Assembly: GCA_018401175.1 (NCBI GenBank) | Contig: JAGYLK010000108.1 | Location: 1 to 14,148, forward strand | DNA length: 14,148 nucleotides | Origin: Candidatus Altimarinota bacterium | GTDB lineage: Bacteria; Patescibacteriota; Gracilibacteria; UBA4473 | Reading direction: 5' to 3' | In this document: piece after piece, positions 8,342 through 14,100 of the stretch | Numbering within the stretch: position 1 is the stretch's first letter | How the letters are laid out: the number at the start of each line of letters is the position of its first letter | Made by a program: the position numbers and the translations under genes | The notes under the pieces: generated by a model | Told to the model about the DNA's origin: nothing | The model's input: the letters and a program-made list of their open reading frames with translations, nothing else | Databases searched by the model: none

Positions 8342-8397
8342 ATTCTGTACTCTTGCCGTCGCGTAGCCGCTATGGCGGAGCACCGTGATTCAGAATC
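8342..8397. repeat. Imperfect palindromic (REP-like) element
   Basis: The arms ATTCTG (8342-8347) and CAGAAT (8391-8396) enclose a GC-rich core with its own hairpin, CCGC-TATG-GCGG (8367-8378). A smaller dyad, GATTC-A-GAATC, occupies 8387-8397. It is more GC-rich than its surroundings and lies 12 nt after the aminotransferase stop. Short CATTCTG...GAATCTT palindromes are a known kind of dispersed repeat in many bacterial genomes; membership is inferred because only one copy is seen here. It could also help end transcription of the upstream gene, although no T-run follows. Confidence 0.45.
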
Positions 8398-8409
8398 TTA
8401 CGAAAGAAT

Positions 8410-8553
8410 GTACTTTTTGTGCCGCCAAAAAGCACCCAAAAGCTCGTTGCAGTGTTCCCTCAGAAACGAAAATTTTTCATTCACTAAACCTTCTTTGGAA
8501 GTTTTTGTATTCACTTTGAATAATTTGTTTCTTGCCGCACTCACAAATGCAAC
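8410..8553. repeat. 144-bp dispersed structured repeat, copy A
   Basis: This segment aligns end to end with 9952-10095 at roughly 79 percent identity in my hand alignment, with one small gap in each. The most similar blocks are AGCTCGTTGC (8440-8449) and ACTCACAAATGCAAC (8539-8553). Its left end forms a hairpin (GTACTTTTTG with CAAAAAGCAC) whose single odd pair becomes G-U if the RNA is made from the minus strand. A second hairpin, CTTC-TTTG-GAAG, keeps pairing despite four base changes relative to copy B. It lies between the aminotransferase and phosphoesterase genes. The minus strand reads open for about 50 codons, but the other copy is frameshifted, so coding is unlikely. Confidence 0.8.
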
Positions 8554-8570
8554 CTGAGGGGAAGGGAGAA

Positions 8571-9071
8571 TTAAAATTTTGTAATGACTTCGAGTGTATC
8601 TTCGCCAAGATCTTTCACGAGAAGAAAATTGTGAATCTTAAGCTGTTTGTTTCCATAGAGTTTAATGGCTTGTGATATGTCTATTTTGAGGAAATTGGTA
8701 CTAATATGTGCATTAGCGTGTTCTTGATTAGATCCAATTTCTTTTTCAGGGTCTCTTGTTTCTGTGAATGGTTGGAGAGTTGTGCTTATTTCTTGGAATA
8801 GATTTGTGATGTTGGAATTAGGGGAGGTCGTAATATGTTCAATGCCTGATTTTGGGAAAGTATGAATTCCTTTTGTCTGAATATTAATAGGACACCAATT
8901 GATTTTCTGGAGGTGTTGGTGTAGTTGGTTTTCGGTTATATTGATTAGGCGGAATCGTCTTTTAAGCGTTATATGTACTGTAGATTTGGGAATTTTAGTT
9001 TCATGAATTGAGATATCATTGAAAATACCCATAATCATGTAGGGGAAAGAGATAGATTTGTTTGGTTGCAT
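8571..9071 (-). CDS. 2H phosphoesterase-like protein (LigT / 2'-5' RNA ligase superfamily)
   Basis: The 166-residue protein shows the two-histidine layout of the 2H phosphoesterase superfamily: H33-I-T35 in VHITLKRRF and H122-I-S124 in NAHISTNF, separated by about 89 residues. Between them lie the expected GIHTFP strand and a long helix before the second motif. After it comes the usual closing pattern of a strand (LKIHNFLLVK) and a final VITKF. Superfamily members act on 2'-5' or cyclic phosphodiester bonds in RNA or nucleotides; the true substrate here is unknown. The second motif has Ser rather than Thr, which the superfamily tolerates. The gene starts 10 nt after the prepilin peptidase stop, so the two are probably co-transcribed. 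No ribosome binding site is visible; only a poly-A stretch precedes the ATG. The assignment rests on motifs alone and is moderately secure. Confidence 0.7.
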   Translation of the reverse strand: MQPNKSISFPYMIMGIFNDISIHETKIPKSTVHITLKRRFRLINITENQLHQHLQKINWCPINIQTKGIHTFPKSGIEHITTSPNSNITNLFQEISTTLQPFTETRDPEKEIGSNQEHANAHISTNFLKIDISQAIKLYGNKQLKIHNFLLVKDLGEDTLEVITKF

Positions 9072-9081
9072 TTTTTTGCTT

Positions 9082-9849
9082 TTAGAAAATAAAAAAGTTG
9101 ATATACCATTCGATAATTTGGTCCCCAGAGTGAAGCATTATCAAAAAGGCAGGCATAAGAAAAGCTCCCATCGGAAGAGGGGATTTCATGTTTTTCTTTT
9201 TCAATAATAAAAGAGGAAGAGCGATTATTGTTCCGAGGATATAGGCAATGAAGAGGGCGCCGATTGTTTTTTCCCATCCGAGTGCGAGTCCCATAAAAAT
9301 TCCCAATTCCATATCGCCAGCACCAACCCATCTTCCCCTTGAATAAAAATATTGTACAGCAAAGAGCGAAAACCCGATTAATCCTCCAATAAGAGCGGAT
9401 TGTGTTCCTCCTTCGACAAAAGCAAGAAGGAGCGCCAGAAGAATTGCGGGCCAGGAAATGCGGCGGTCAACTTCAAAAAATTTGGTGTCGTATACCCATA
9501 GGATGAGTGCAAAAAAAACGAGGATGAGCTTGAGTCCCATATACCACCATATTTCTGAATAAAAAAATTGTACAAAAATAATTCCACTTATTACAAAAAC
9601 GATTTCCACGAGGGGATAAAATGCCGATATTTTTTTTCCACAATTTTTGCACGTTCCCCTTTGTACAAGCCATGAAATGAGGGGAATGAGTTCGAGTGCA
9701 GAAAGTGTTTTTTTACATTCGGGGCATTTGCTTCTCCCGGTCCAAATTCCGGTTTCATCATTATGCAATCTCCAGACGAGCATTGTTGTAAAACTTCCGA
9801 GGAGTGCGCCTCCTATTCCGCCGCAAATGAGAGCAAATGTTTCTGACAT
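9082..9849 (-). CDS. pilD: Prepilin peptidase / N-methyltransferase (type IV pilin leader peptidase)
   Basis: This integral membrane aspartyl protease cleaves type IV prepilin leaders and usually methylates the new N-terminus. The 255-residue protein begins with a membrane helix ending in GSFTTMLVWRL. A cytoplasmic zinc-type loop follows with paired CxxC motifs (C42/C45 and C67/C70). Several more membrane helices then carry the catalytic aspartates: D121 in WVYDTKFFEVD and D179 in the GAGD motif (176-179). PLPMGAFLMPAF near the end matches the family's final helix. The reading frame stays open for 58 more codons upstream, but that extension lies partly in repeat copy B and is not conserved-looking, so the ATG at 9849 is chosen. 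A TATACT hexamer (minus strand, 9857-9862) just upstream may be a -10 site giving an almost leaderless mRNA. Its presence implies type IV pili or a competence pilus elsewhere in the genome. Confidence 0.95.
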   Translation of the reverse strand: MSETFALICGGIGGALLGSFTTMLVWRLHNDETGIWTGRSKCPECKKTLSALELIPLISWLVQRGTCKNCGKKISAFYPLVEIVFVISGIIFVQFFYSEIWWYMGLKLILVFFALILWVYDTKFFEVDRRISWPAILLALLLAFVEGGTQSALIGGLIGFSLFAVQYFYSRGRWVGAGDMELGIFMGLALGWEKTIGALFIAYILGTIIALPLLLLKKKNMKSPLPMGAFLMPAFLIMLHSGDQIIEWYINFFIF

Positions 9850-9951
9850 TATTGAGAGTATAAAGGAGTTGTATATTTTTTTACTAGTTAAAATTGGATG
9901 TGTCTTCTTTTTTATAGCGAAAGAAGAATTATTGAATGTTAAAAAAATAAC

Positions 9952-10095
9952 GTTCTTTTTGTTCCGCACAAAAAGAACCAAAAAGCTCGTTGCGGTGTTC
10001 GTTTGCAAACGAAATATTTTCATTCATTAAACCGCCTTTGGCGATTTTAGCATTCATTTCAAATAATCGTTTTTTGCGACACTCACAAATGCAAC
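9952..10095. repeat. 144-bp dispersed structured repeat, copy B
   Basis: This is the second copy of the element at 8410-8553, in the same orientation and of the same length. Its hairpins are stronger than in copy A. GTTCTTTTTGT (9952-9962) pairs perfectly over 11 bp with ACAAAAAGAAC (9968-9978) around TCCGC. TTCGTTTGCAAACGAA (9998-10013) is a perfect 16-bp palindrome, and CGCC-TTT-GGCG forms a third stem near 10032. On the minus strand the first hairpin is followed by GTTATTTTTTT, so this copy may also act as the terminator of holA, whose stop lies 15 nt before the element. The element fills most of the 260-bp gap between holA and the prepilin peptidase gene. Confidence 0.8.
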
Positions 10096-10109
10096 TAATG
10101 GAGAATGTG

Positions 10110-11108
10110 TTATGAGCAACAGTGAATGATGAATTTCTCAATCGCGATTTCCAAAGGTCGTGTGTCAGAAGTTGTTGTGATAATTCCACCGGATTTCATT
10201 CTTTTTTCTATTTCAAATAACTGATCGTAGAGCATTCGAATTTTTGCTGCAGAAAAATTTCGCGTACATCCAATTGTTTTTTTTATCACGAAGGGGTGAA
10301 GTTTTGTTCGTTTGGCAATTTCACTTTCAAGGAGTCCTTGATCCAATCCTTCTCGAAGTTGTGCATGCACTCGTATTTCACGCTGTATGAGAGAGAATAT
10401 TTGCTGAATAGGGGTTCCCATTATCAAGAGTGAACGAAATCGCTGTATTGCTCCTTGCGCATCGCCACGGGAGAGTTTTTCCAAAAAATCCCACACTTCG
10501 AGTTGTGGTTGGGGAGGAGAAAGTGATTCAATGATCTTTTGTGATATGGGCTGCATGTCGCTCGCTGTAGCGAGTTTCTCCAATTCGCTCGCAAGATTCC
10601 AAAGATTTGTTCCACAGCGATTCAGGAAAAATTGTGCATCCTTCCGAGAGATACTACTCCCCAATTTTTCAGCTCGTTGTTCTGTCCATCGAAGGAGATT
10701 TGATTCATCGAGAAGCTCGAATTCTTCTCGGCGGGCATTATCGAGAAAGAATTTTGACCACTTGGTACGTTTATCTAATTTTGGTTGTACAACAAGGATA
10801 CTTGAAGTATCAGCATTCTCTGGAAGATGTTTGAAAAAAGGTTCTGCCTTTTCAAATTTTTCAGCATTCCACCAATCATTTTCACAAATGGCGAGTCTTT
10901 TTCCTCCGAACAAATTTGGTGTACAAACGAGGTCATTTAATTCTCGTAATGCTGTTTCATTATTATGTCCATCACCACGTTGTGGGGTTTCAAAAATTCG
11001 CAATTCTCCATCAGGATATTTTTGAAGGAATCCTTTTTTGAGCACGCGCAATCGTTCGTGTAATCGAAACGTATCTTCTCCCGTGAGCAAAATAAGGTTT
11101 GGAATCAT
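10110..11108 (-). CDS. holA: DNA polymerase III subunit delta
   Basis: This is the clamp-loader subunit that opens the beta sliding clamp. The 332-residue protein has the usual family length and layout. The N-terminal region opens with LILLTGEDTFRLHERL, matching the family's LY-L-GED-F start. A strand with KRLAICEND and a helical lid follow, then the central segment RKDAQFFLNRCGTNLWNLASELEKL, which corresponds to the family's sensor-like block ending in a conserved LE-KL. The C-terminal helical collar includes LLIMGTPIQQIFSLIQREIR and the late KSGG...LEIAIEKFI pattern. Like other delta subunits it lacks a Walker A motif. Its ATG overlaps the tsaE TGA (ATGA, 11105-11108), so the two are translationally coupled. 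No Shine-Dalgarno sequence is seen. Confidence 0.93.
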   Translation of the reverse strand: MIPNLILLTGEDTFRLHERLRVLKKGFLQKYPDGELRIFETPQRGDGHNNETALRELNDLVCTPNLFGGKRLAICENDWWNAEKFEKAEPFFKHLPENADTSSILVVQPKLDKRTKWSKFFLDNARREEFELLDESNLLRWTEQRAEKLGSSISRKDAQFFLNRCGTNLWNLASELEKLATASDMQPISQKIIESLSPPQPQLEVWDFLEKLSRGDAQGAIQRFRSLLIMGTPIQQIFSLIQREIRVHAQLREGLDQGLLESEIAKRTKLHPFVIKKTIGCTRNFSAAKIRMLYDQLFEIEKRMKSGGIITTTSDTRPLEIAIEKFIIHCCS

Positions 11109-11569
11109 TGTTCGGGGAGATCATAAACACTTATGGTTCGTTGTCCCATACTTTTTCCGTGTTCTATGCGGATGAGAAACTTTTTTCCAGAGAATCCTCG
11201 TTGTGCAGTTTCGGATATTTTATCTGCCCATTCAACAAATGTGTTGCGACTTTCGTCTTCCGCTATTTCGCTGAGCCCTCGTTCAAAAAAATCATTTTTA
11301 TTCTCGAGTCGATAAAAATCGAAGTGAGCGAAGTTTTTTCCTGATGCTTGAAATTCATTTACCAGTGTGTATGTGGGGCTGGGAATGTCTTGATGAATTC
11401 CAGCAGACTTGAGAATTTCTCGTACGAGGAATGTTTTTCCGGCACCGAGCCCTCCTTCAAAAAAAACGGAGAAGTTTTTTTCTTTTGATAAAAGCGTGTC
11501 CCATATTTTTTGTGCAACTTTTGTGCTCATATTTTCGGTGGCAACTTTTTCTTTCAAAATCAGTTTCAT
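11105..11569 (-). CDS. tsaE: tRNA threonylcarbamoyladenosine biosynthesis ATPase TsaE
   Basis: TsaE is the P-loop ATPase that works with TsaB and TsaD to add threonylcarbamoyl to A37 of ANN-decoding tRNAs (t6A). The 154-residue protein is of normal length. Visible motifs are the Walker A GGLGAGKT (39-46), the family's SPTYTLVNE (64-72), HFDFYRL (82-88) and VEWADK (112-117). The ATG at 11569 is chosen because it gives a standard-length N-terminus; the frame stays open to an ATG at 11629, but that would add 20 residues and overlap the divergent gene starting at 11618. It forms a two-gene coupled unit with holA through an ATGA overlap. The 48 bp to the divergent MBL-fold gene must hold both promoters. 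Confidence 0.94.
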   Translation of the reverse strand: MKLILKEKVATENMSTKVAQKIWDTLLSKEKNFSVFFEGGLGAGKTFLVREILKSAGIHQDIPSPTYTLVNEFQASGKNFAHFDFYRLENKNDFFERGLSEIAEDESRNTFVEWADKISETAQRGFSGKKFLIRIEHGKSMGQRTISVYDLPEQ

Positions 11570-11617
11570 TTTTTCTCGTATTTCAGTAGACTGTCGCCAG
11601 AAATTTACACGGTTTTT

Positions 11618-12163
11618 ATGAAAATTCAATTTTTCGGTGGCAGTTCTTTCCTTGTTGAAGGAAAATCAGCAAAAATAGCTTTTGATCCAGGGGATAAAAA
11701 GTTAGGGAAAGTTGATATTACGACGAGTTCTACAGGATCGGAAGTATCATTGGAAGCCAAAAAATTATTGACCCTCCCCGGGGAATATGAAATTTCAGGA
11801 GTACTTGTGCGGGGATTTCATACTCATGGAGATACAAATACGGTTTTCAAAATAGTACTGGATGATATTGTCATTGCTCATTTTGGAAATTTACCCGGAA
11901 TGCCGACGGCTGAGTTTTTTGATAGATTAGGAGAAAACGTAGATATTGCATTATTAACCTTGCGGGATGATTTTGATGCCAAAAGTGCGAAAGATTTTTT
12001 GGAAAAGGTTGATCCACGAATGGTTATTTTTGGCGGAAATGCAGAGATTTATCCTCGAATTGTTGAGTTATTTAATGCGAAGGTACTGCCGGAGTCATCC
12101 ATCTCTCCTTCACGTTCGAGTTTGCCCACAGATACCACGGAATTCGTAATTTTGTCTGTCTAA
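11618..12163 (+). CDS. MBL-fold protein lacking metal-binding residues
   Basis: The 181-residue protein has the scaffold of the small metallo-beta-lactamase-fold hydrolases that I associate with CPR genomes: a start MKIQFFGGSSFLVEG, then KIAFDPG, LPGEYEISGVLVRGF, TVFKIVLDDIVIAHFGNLPG and a closing VDPRMVIFGG. In active relatives these positions read GHS-F, a HxHxDH motif, a HLGDLG loop and a late P-H-Y. Here the first His is Gly, the HxHxDH region is a Ser/Thr stretch (about 36-41), GDLG has become GNLPG with Asn91, and the last His is absent. Only His88 remains of the expected ligands. A catalytically dead, perhaps structural or binding role is inferred. The ATG at 11618 is chosen since it opens the first conserved strand; the 36 upstream codons antisense to tsaE are not part of it. 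tRNA-Phe follows. Confidence 0.8.
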   Translation: MKIQFFGGSSFLVEGKSAKIAFDPGDKKLGKVDITTSSTGSEVSLEAKKLLTLPGEYEISGVLVRGFHTHGDTNTVFKIVLDDIVIAHFGNLPGMPTAEFFDRLGENVDIALLTLRDDFDAKSAKDFLEKVDPRMVIFGGNAEIYPRIVELFNAKVLPESSISPSRSSLPTDTTEFVILSV

Positions 12164-12166
12164 AAG

Positions 12167-12194
12167 TTGACCGGTGGGAGAAATTTTGTACACT
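12167..12194 (+). promoter_or_regulatory. Putative tRNA-Phe promoter
   Basis: TTGACC (12167-12172) and TACACT (12189-12194) resemble sigma-70 hexamers at a 16-bp spacing. The predicted start near 12201 is about 15 nt before the mature tRNA, leaving a short 5' leader for RNase P. This gives the tRNA its own transcription unit apart from the MBL-fold gene. Confidence 0.5.
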
Positions 12195-12215
12195 CCGTTC
12201 GTTCTCTTCAGTTAT

Positions 12216-12290
12216 GGCGCGGTAGCTCAGTGGTAGAGCAAGGGACTGAAAATCCCTGTGTCGGTAGTTCAATTCTACCTCGCGCCACCA
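12216..12290 (+). tRNA. tRNA-Phe (anticodon GAA), CCA encoded
   Basis: A full cloverleaf is present. The acceptor stem is GGCGCGG (12216-12222) with TCGCGCC, one G-U pair at the base. The D-arm is GCTC...GAGC. The anticodon stem is AGGGA/TCCCT around loop CTGAAAA, placing anticodon GAA at 12248-12250. A five-base variable loop and a T-arm GGTAG-TTCAATT-CTACC follow. The discriminator is A, as expected for Phe, and the 3' CCA is genomically encoded (12288-12290). Confidence 0.97.
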
Positions 12291-12294
12291 CCTG

Positions 12295-12325
12295 AAACAT
12301 TTTCACTCGTTGAAGATGTTTTTTT
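12295..12325 (+). terminator. Intrinsic terminator after tRNA-Phe
   Basis: AACATTTTCA (12296-12305) pairs with TGAAGATGTT (12311-12320) through ten base pairs, one a G-U, around CTCGT, and is followed by five T residues (12321-12325) and further T-rich sequence. It begins five bases after the tRNA and cleanly ends its transcript. Confidence 0.85.
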
Positions 12326-12517
12326 GTTTGTATTAGCGGATTTTGTAGTTCTGTCCTCCTGTTTGAGTAAAAATCAAACCTTATTAAAGATTCTTTCCTG
12401 TTTTCTTTAATACTATGTTTTATATTACAGTTTTTTTCAAAAAATGCGGAGGCAATTTTTCTTTCTAGAACAAAACTCATATTGAGAAAAACTCGAACCC
12501 ATGTCACAATTCACGTG

Positions 12518-12742
12518 ATGAAATTTTTTGAATGGGCTTCATTTCTACTGGCCTCTCTTGTGCCCGGAATTGACCAACCTGCATTAGAACCAGGTGTGAC
12601 CATTCATATTCCAGAAAATTCTTCTCTCGTGGCGGAGGAGCAGGTAGAAATTCGAGTTGGTGATAAGTTTGCTGCGGCAATTCTTGATCCGGTGAGTGGA
12701 GAAATTTTCTCACAGAGTGAGTGGATAGAAGTAACCAAATGA
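12518..12742 (+). CDS. Small unrecognised protein with signal-like N-terminus, 74 residues
   Basis: I do not recognise this family. The N-terminus MKFFEWASFLLASLVPG looks like a short hydrophobic signal or anchor, though it has only one basic residue. The rest (about 18-74) is acidic and strand-rich, with PGVTIHIPENSSLVAEEQVEIRVGD-like alternation of hydrophobic residues suggesting a small beta domain. The ATG at 12518 is chosen; a GTG at 12515 and an upstream TTG at 12482 are in frame but add nothing signal-like. The stop TGA overlaps the ATG of the riboflavin kinase fusion (ATGA, 12739-12742), so the two are read from one message. The 192 bp upstream to the tRNA terminator is very AT-rich and holds only a small dyad (GTTTGA...TCAAAC near 12370). 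Confidence 0.6.
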   Translation: MKFFEWASFLLASLVPGIDQPALEPGVTIHIPENSSLVAEEQVEIRVGDKFAAAILDPVSGEIFSQSEWIEVTK

Positions 12743-13590
12743 AATTCCGAGGACGCGTTATCGAGGGACAAAAATTAGCGCGTACGTTGGGAGTACCGAC
12801 GGCGAATTTATTTTTGAAACAGAAACCAAATATAAAGGATGGAGTTTGGGTGGCACGTGTTTCTTTTGAAGGGGAACAGTATGGCGCGGTTGTACACGCG
12901 GGAGTGCGTCAGACAGATAAACAGTGGGCATTGGAAGTGCACATTTTGGAATTCGATGGAGATCTGTTGGGAAAAATTTTGGAAGTCGAAACGGTGAAAT
13001 TTTTGCGCGAGACCATGAAATTTGAGGCTTTATCTTCATTAAAAGCACAAATATATTCGGATGTAGGAGAAGCGCGGAAATTTTTTCTGCGAGAAACTAT
13101 TCGAAATCGTTGGGAAAATACTTCTGATGAGGAACGGAGAATTATGGCAGAAAGAGCATTCGCAGAAGTTTCTCGCTTGCCACAGTTTCAATCAACGCAG
13201 GTGGTTTATGCCTTTGCGCCGGATTCTTTGGAGATAAATTATGTGCAAAAATTGTGTTCAAAATTCCCAGAAAAACAATTTGCGTTTCCATTTGTGAGAG
13301 GGTGGGATATGAAATTTTATCTTTCTCAATACGAAGATTTGGTTCCGGGGAATCTCAATATTCTTGAGCCAGTTCCTGAAGTATTGGCACCGAAACCTGA
13401 TTTAATACTTGTTCCGGCTCAAGCGGCGTCTTTGACAGGGGAGCGATTGGGGCGTGGCGGTGGATATTATGATGAATTTTTGTCAAAGATAAATATTCCA
13501 ACGGTTTGTGTTTTACCAGAGTGGGCGGTTTTGAAAAACATTCCTGTTGATGGGCATGATCAGCGGGTGGGGAAGGTCATTGGGGTTTGA
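12739..13590 (+). CDS. Fusion of riboflavin kinase and 5-formyltetrahydrofolate cyclo-ligase
   Basis: The 283-residue protein joins two enzymes. Residues 1 to about 115 are a riboflavin kinase domain (riboflavin + ATP to FMN). It has LARTLGVPTANL (13-24) carrying the GxPTAN nucleotide motif, the catalytic-type Glu66 in LEVHILEFD, DLLGK, and the terminal FLRETMKFEALSSLKAQIYSD pattern in which LRE-KF is typical. Residues from about 115 on match 5-formyl-THF cyclo-ligase (5-formyl-THF + ATP to 5,10-methenyl-THF): FFLRETIRNRW, APKPDLILVPAQAASLTG, the hallmark GERLGRGGGYYDEFL (234-248), and a late PVDGHDQRV near the usual P-E-HD site, with Asp in place of Glu. The FMN adenylyltransferase domain of ordinary RibF is absent. 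The ATG at 12739 is preferred over the frame start at 12721 because RFK domains begin with this strand and the ATGA overlap supports it. Confidence 0.9.
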   Translation: MKFRGRVIEGQKLARTLGVPTANLFLKQKPNIKDGVWVARVSFEGEQYGAVVHAGVRQTDKQWALEVHILEFDGDLLGKILEVETVKFLRETMKFEALSSLKAQIYSDVGEARKFFLRETIRNRWENTSDEERRIMAERAFAEVSRLPQFQSTQVVYAFAPDSLEINYVQKLCSKFPEKQFAFPFVRGWDMKFYLSQYEDLVPGNLNILEPVPEVLAPKPDLILVPAQAASLTGERLGRGGGYYDEFLSKINIPTVCVLPEWAVLKNIPVDGHDQRVGKVIGV

Positions 13591-13646
13591 CTAAATCTTC
13601 AATCTTTCAAACTACAAACTTCAAATATGGAATTATTTTTGTGTAG

Positions 13647-13679
13647 AAAAAAGCCGCAGATCACACGTGAACGCGGCTT
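13647..13679 (-). terminator. Minus-strand intrinsic terminator
   Basis: AAGCCGC (13651-13657) pairs with GCGGCTT (13673-13679) around a 15-nt loop. On the minus strand the stem ends directly in six U residues (plus-strand A-run 13647-13652). On the plus strand no T-run follows at once. It faces the riboflavin kinase fusion, and there is no recognised minus-strand gene in view for it to serve. Confidence 0.65.
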
Positions 13680-13820
13680 AAAAGACTTTTCTATTTCATG
13701 ACTGGGAGAAATTCTCTGCTCGTAAGCAGATACCACGGCGACATTTCTGTCTCTCGACCAGCGAGTTCTCACACTCTATTGCACAAGAAATAAAAATCTT
13801 TTACTAGCAAAATAATGGAA

Positions 13821-13858
13821 CACGCCGCGCTAGTTGCGGCATCTTGTGAGGTTTTTTT
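13821..13858 (+). terminator. Plus-strand terminator-like hairpin
   Basis: CAC-GCCGC (13821-13828) pairs with GCGGC (13836-13840) and, past a five-base bulge, GTG (13846-13848), followed by AGG and seven T residues (13852-13858). It would stop a plus-strand RNA reading from the riboflavin kinase fusion or from a start within 13680-13800. The bulge and the AGG before the T-run make it less than ideal. Confidence 0.5.
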
Positions 13859-13970
13859 ACTTACCGTGGAATTTTACGTTTTTAAAAAACATAAACATAA
13901 AATTAATCCTAGCTTGAGGCCAGGAAACTGCATTAAAACATATAAAACAGATTTCTAACCTCAAATTATT

Positions 13971-14057
13971 ATGAAATTGGAAAAGATCGAAGGGTTGTTA
14001 TCATCGAGTGAGAAGATTTCTCTTTCACGGCGACAGAAAACAACGAGCGCAATATAA
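13971..14057 (+). CDS. Possible 28-residue small ORF
   Basis: An ATG reading frame of 28 codons starts just after the 3' arm of the TTGAGG/CCTCAA pair. It encodes a basic peptide beginning MKLEKIEGLLSSSEKI and ending in a Lys/Arg/Ser/Thr-rich tail. No Shine-Dalgarno sequence precedes it, in line with other genes here. It may be a leader peptide, a truncated gene start or chance; the frame contains a GAGAA-GAT-TTCTC hairpin. Support is weak. Confidence 0.2.
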   Translation: MKLEKIEGLLSSSEKISLSRRQKTTSAI

Positions 14058-14100
14058 TTCATTATTTTTAATTGTCAATACGCCCCTACCACACATATAT

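Noticed and set aside
8410..8553. Minus-strand open frame of about 50 codons in repeat copy A, protein-like in part
   Set aside because: The matching frame in copy B is broken by a 1-nt indel, and the changes between copies are not biased to silent positions.
9929..10189. 86-residue minus-strand frame covering repeat copy B and the end of holA
   Set aside because: It begins inside holA in another frame, and its repeat part is frameshifted relative to copy A with no protein-level constraint, so it is not called as a gene.
10531..11025. 164-residue plus-strand frame inside holA
   Set aside because: It is antisense to a well-supported holA; Ser/Arg/Phe-rich shadow.
12721..12738. Upstream GTG start for the riboflavin kinase fusion
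   Set aside because: It adds six residues before the conserved first strand and lies inside the preceding gene; the ATG at 12739 with the ATGA overlap is better.
13620..13790. GTG-started minus-strand frame of about 57 codons
   Set aside because: It runs straight through the strong minus-strand terminator hairpin, has no conserved motif and no ribosome binding site.
13591..14100. tmRNA, RNase P RNA or SRP RNA gene
   Set aside because: I looked on both strands for the GGGG/CCCC-ACCA tRNA-like ends of tmRNA, the GAGGAAAGTCC core of RNase P and the GGAAGCAG loop of SRP RNA and found none. A GGGGCG string at about 14078 on the minus strand has no matching 3' part.
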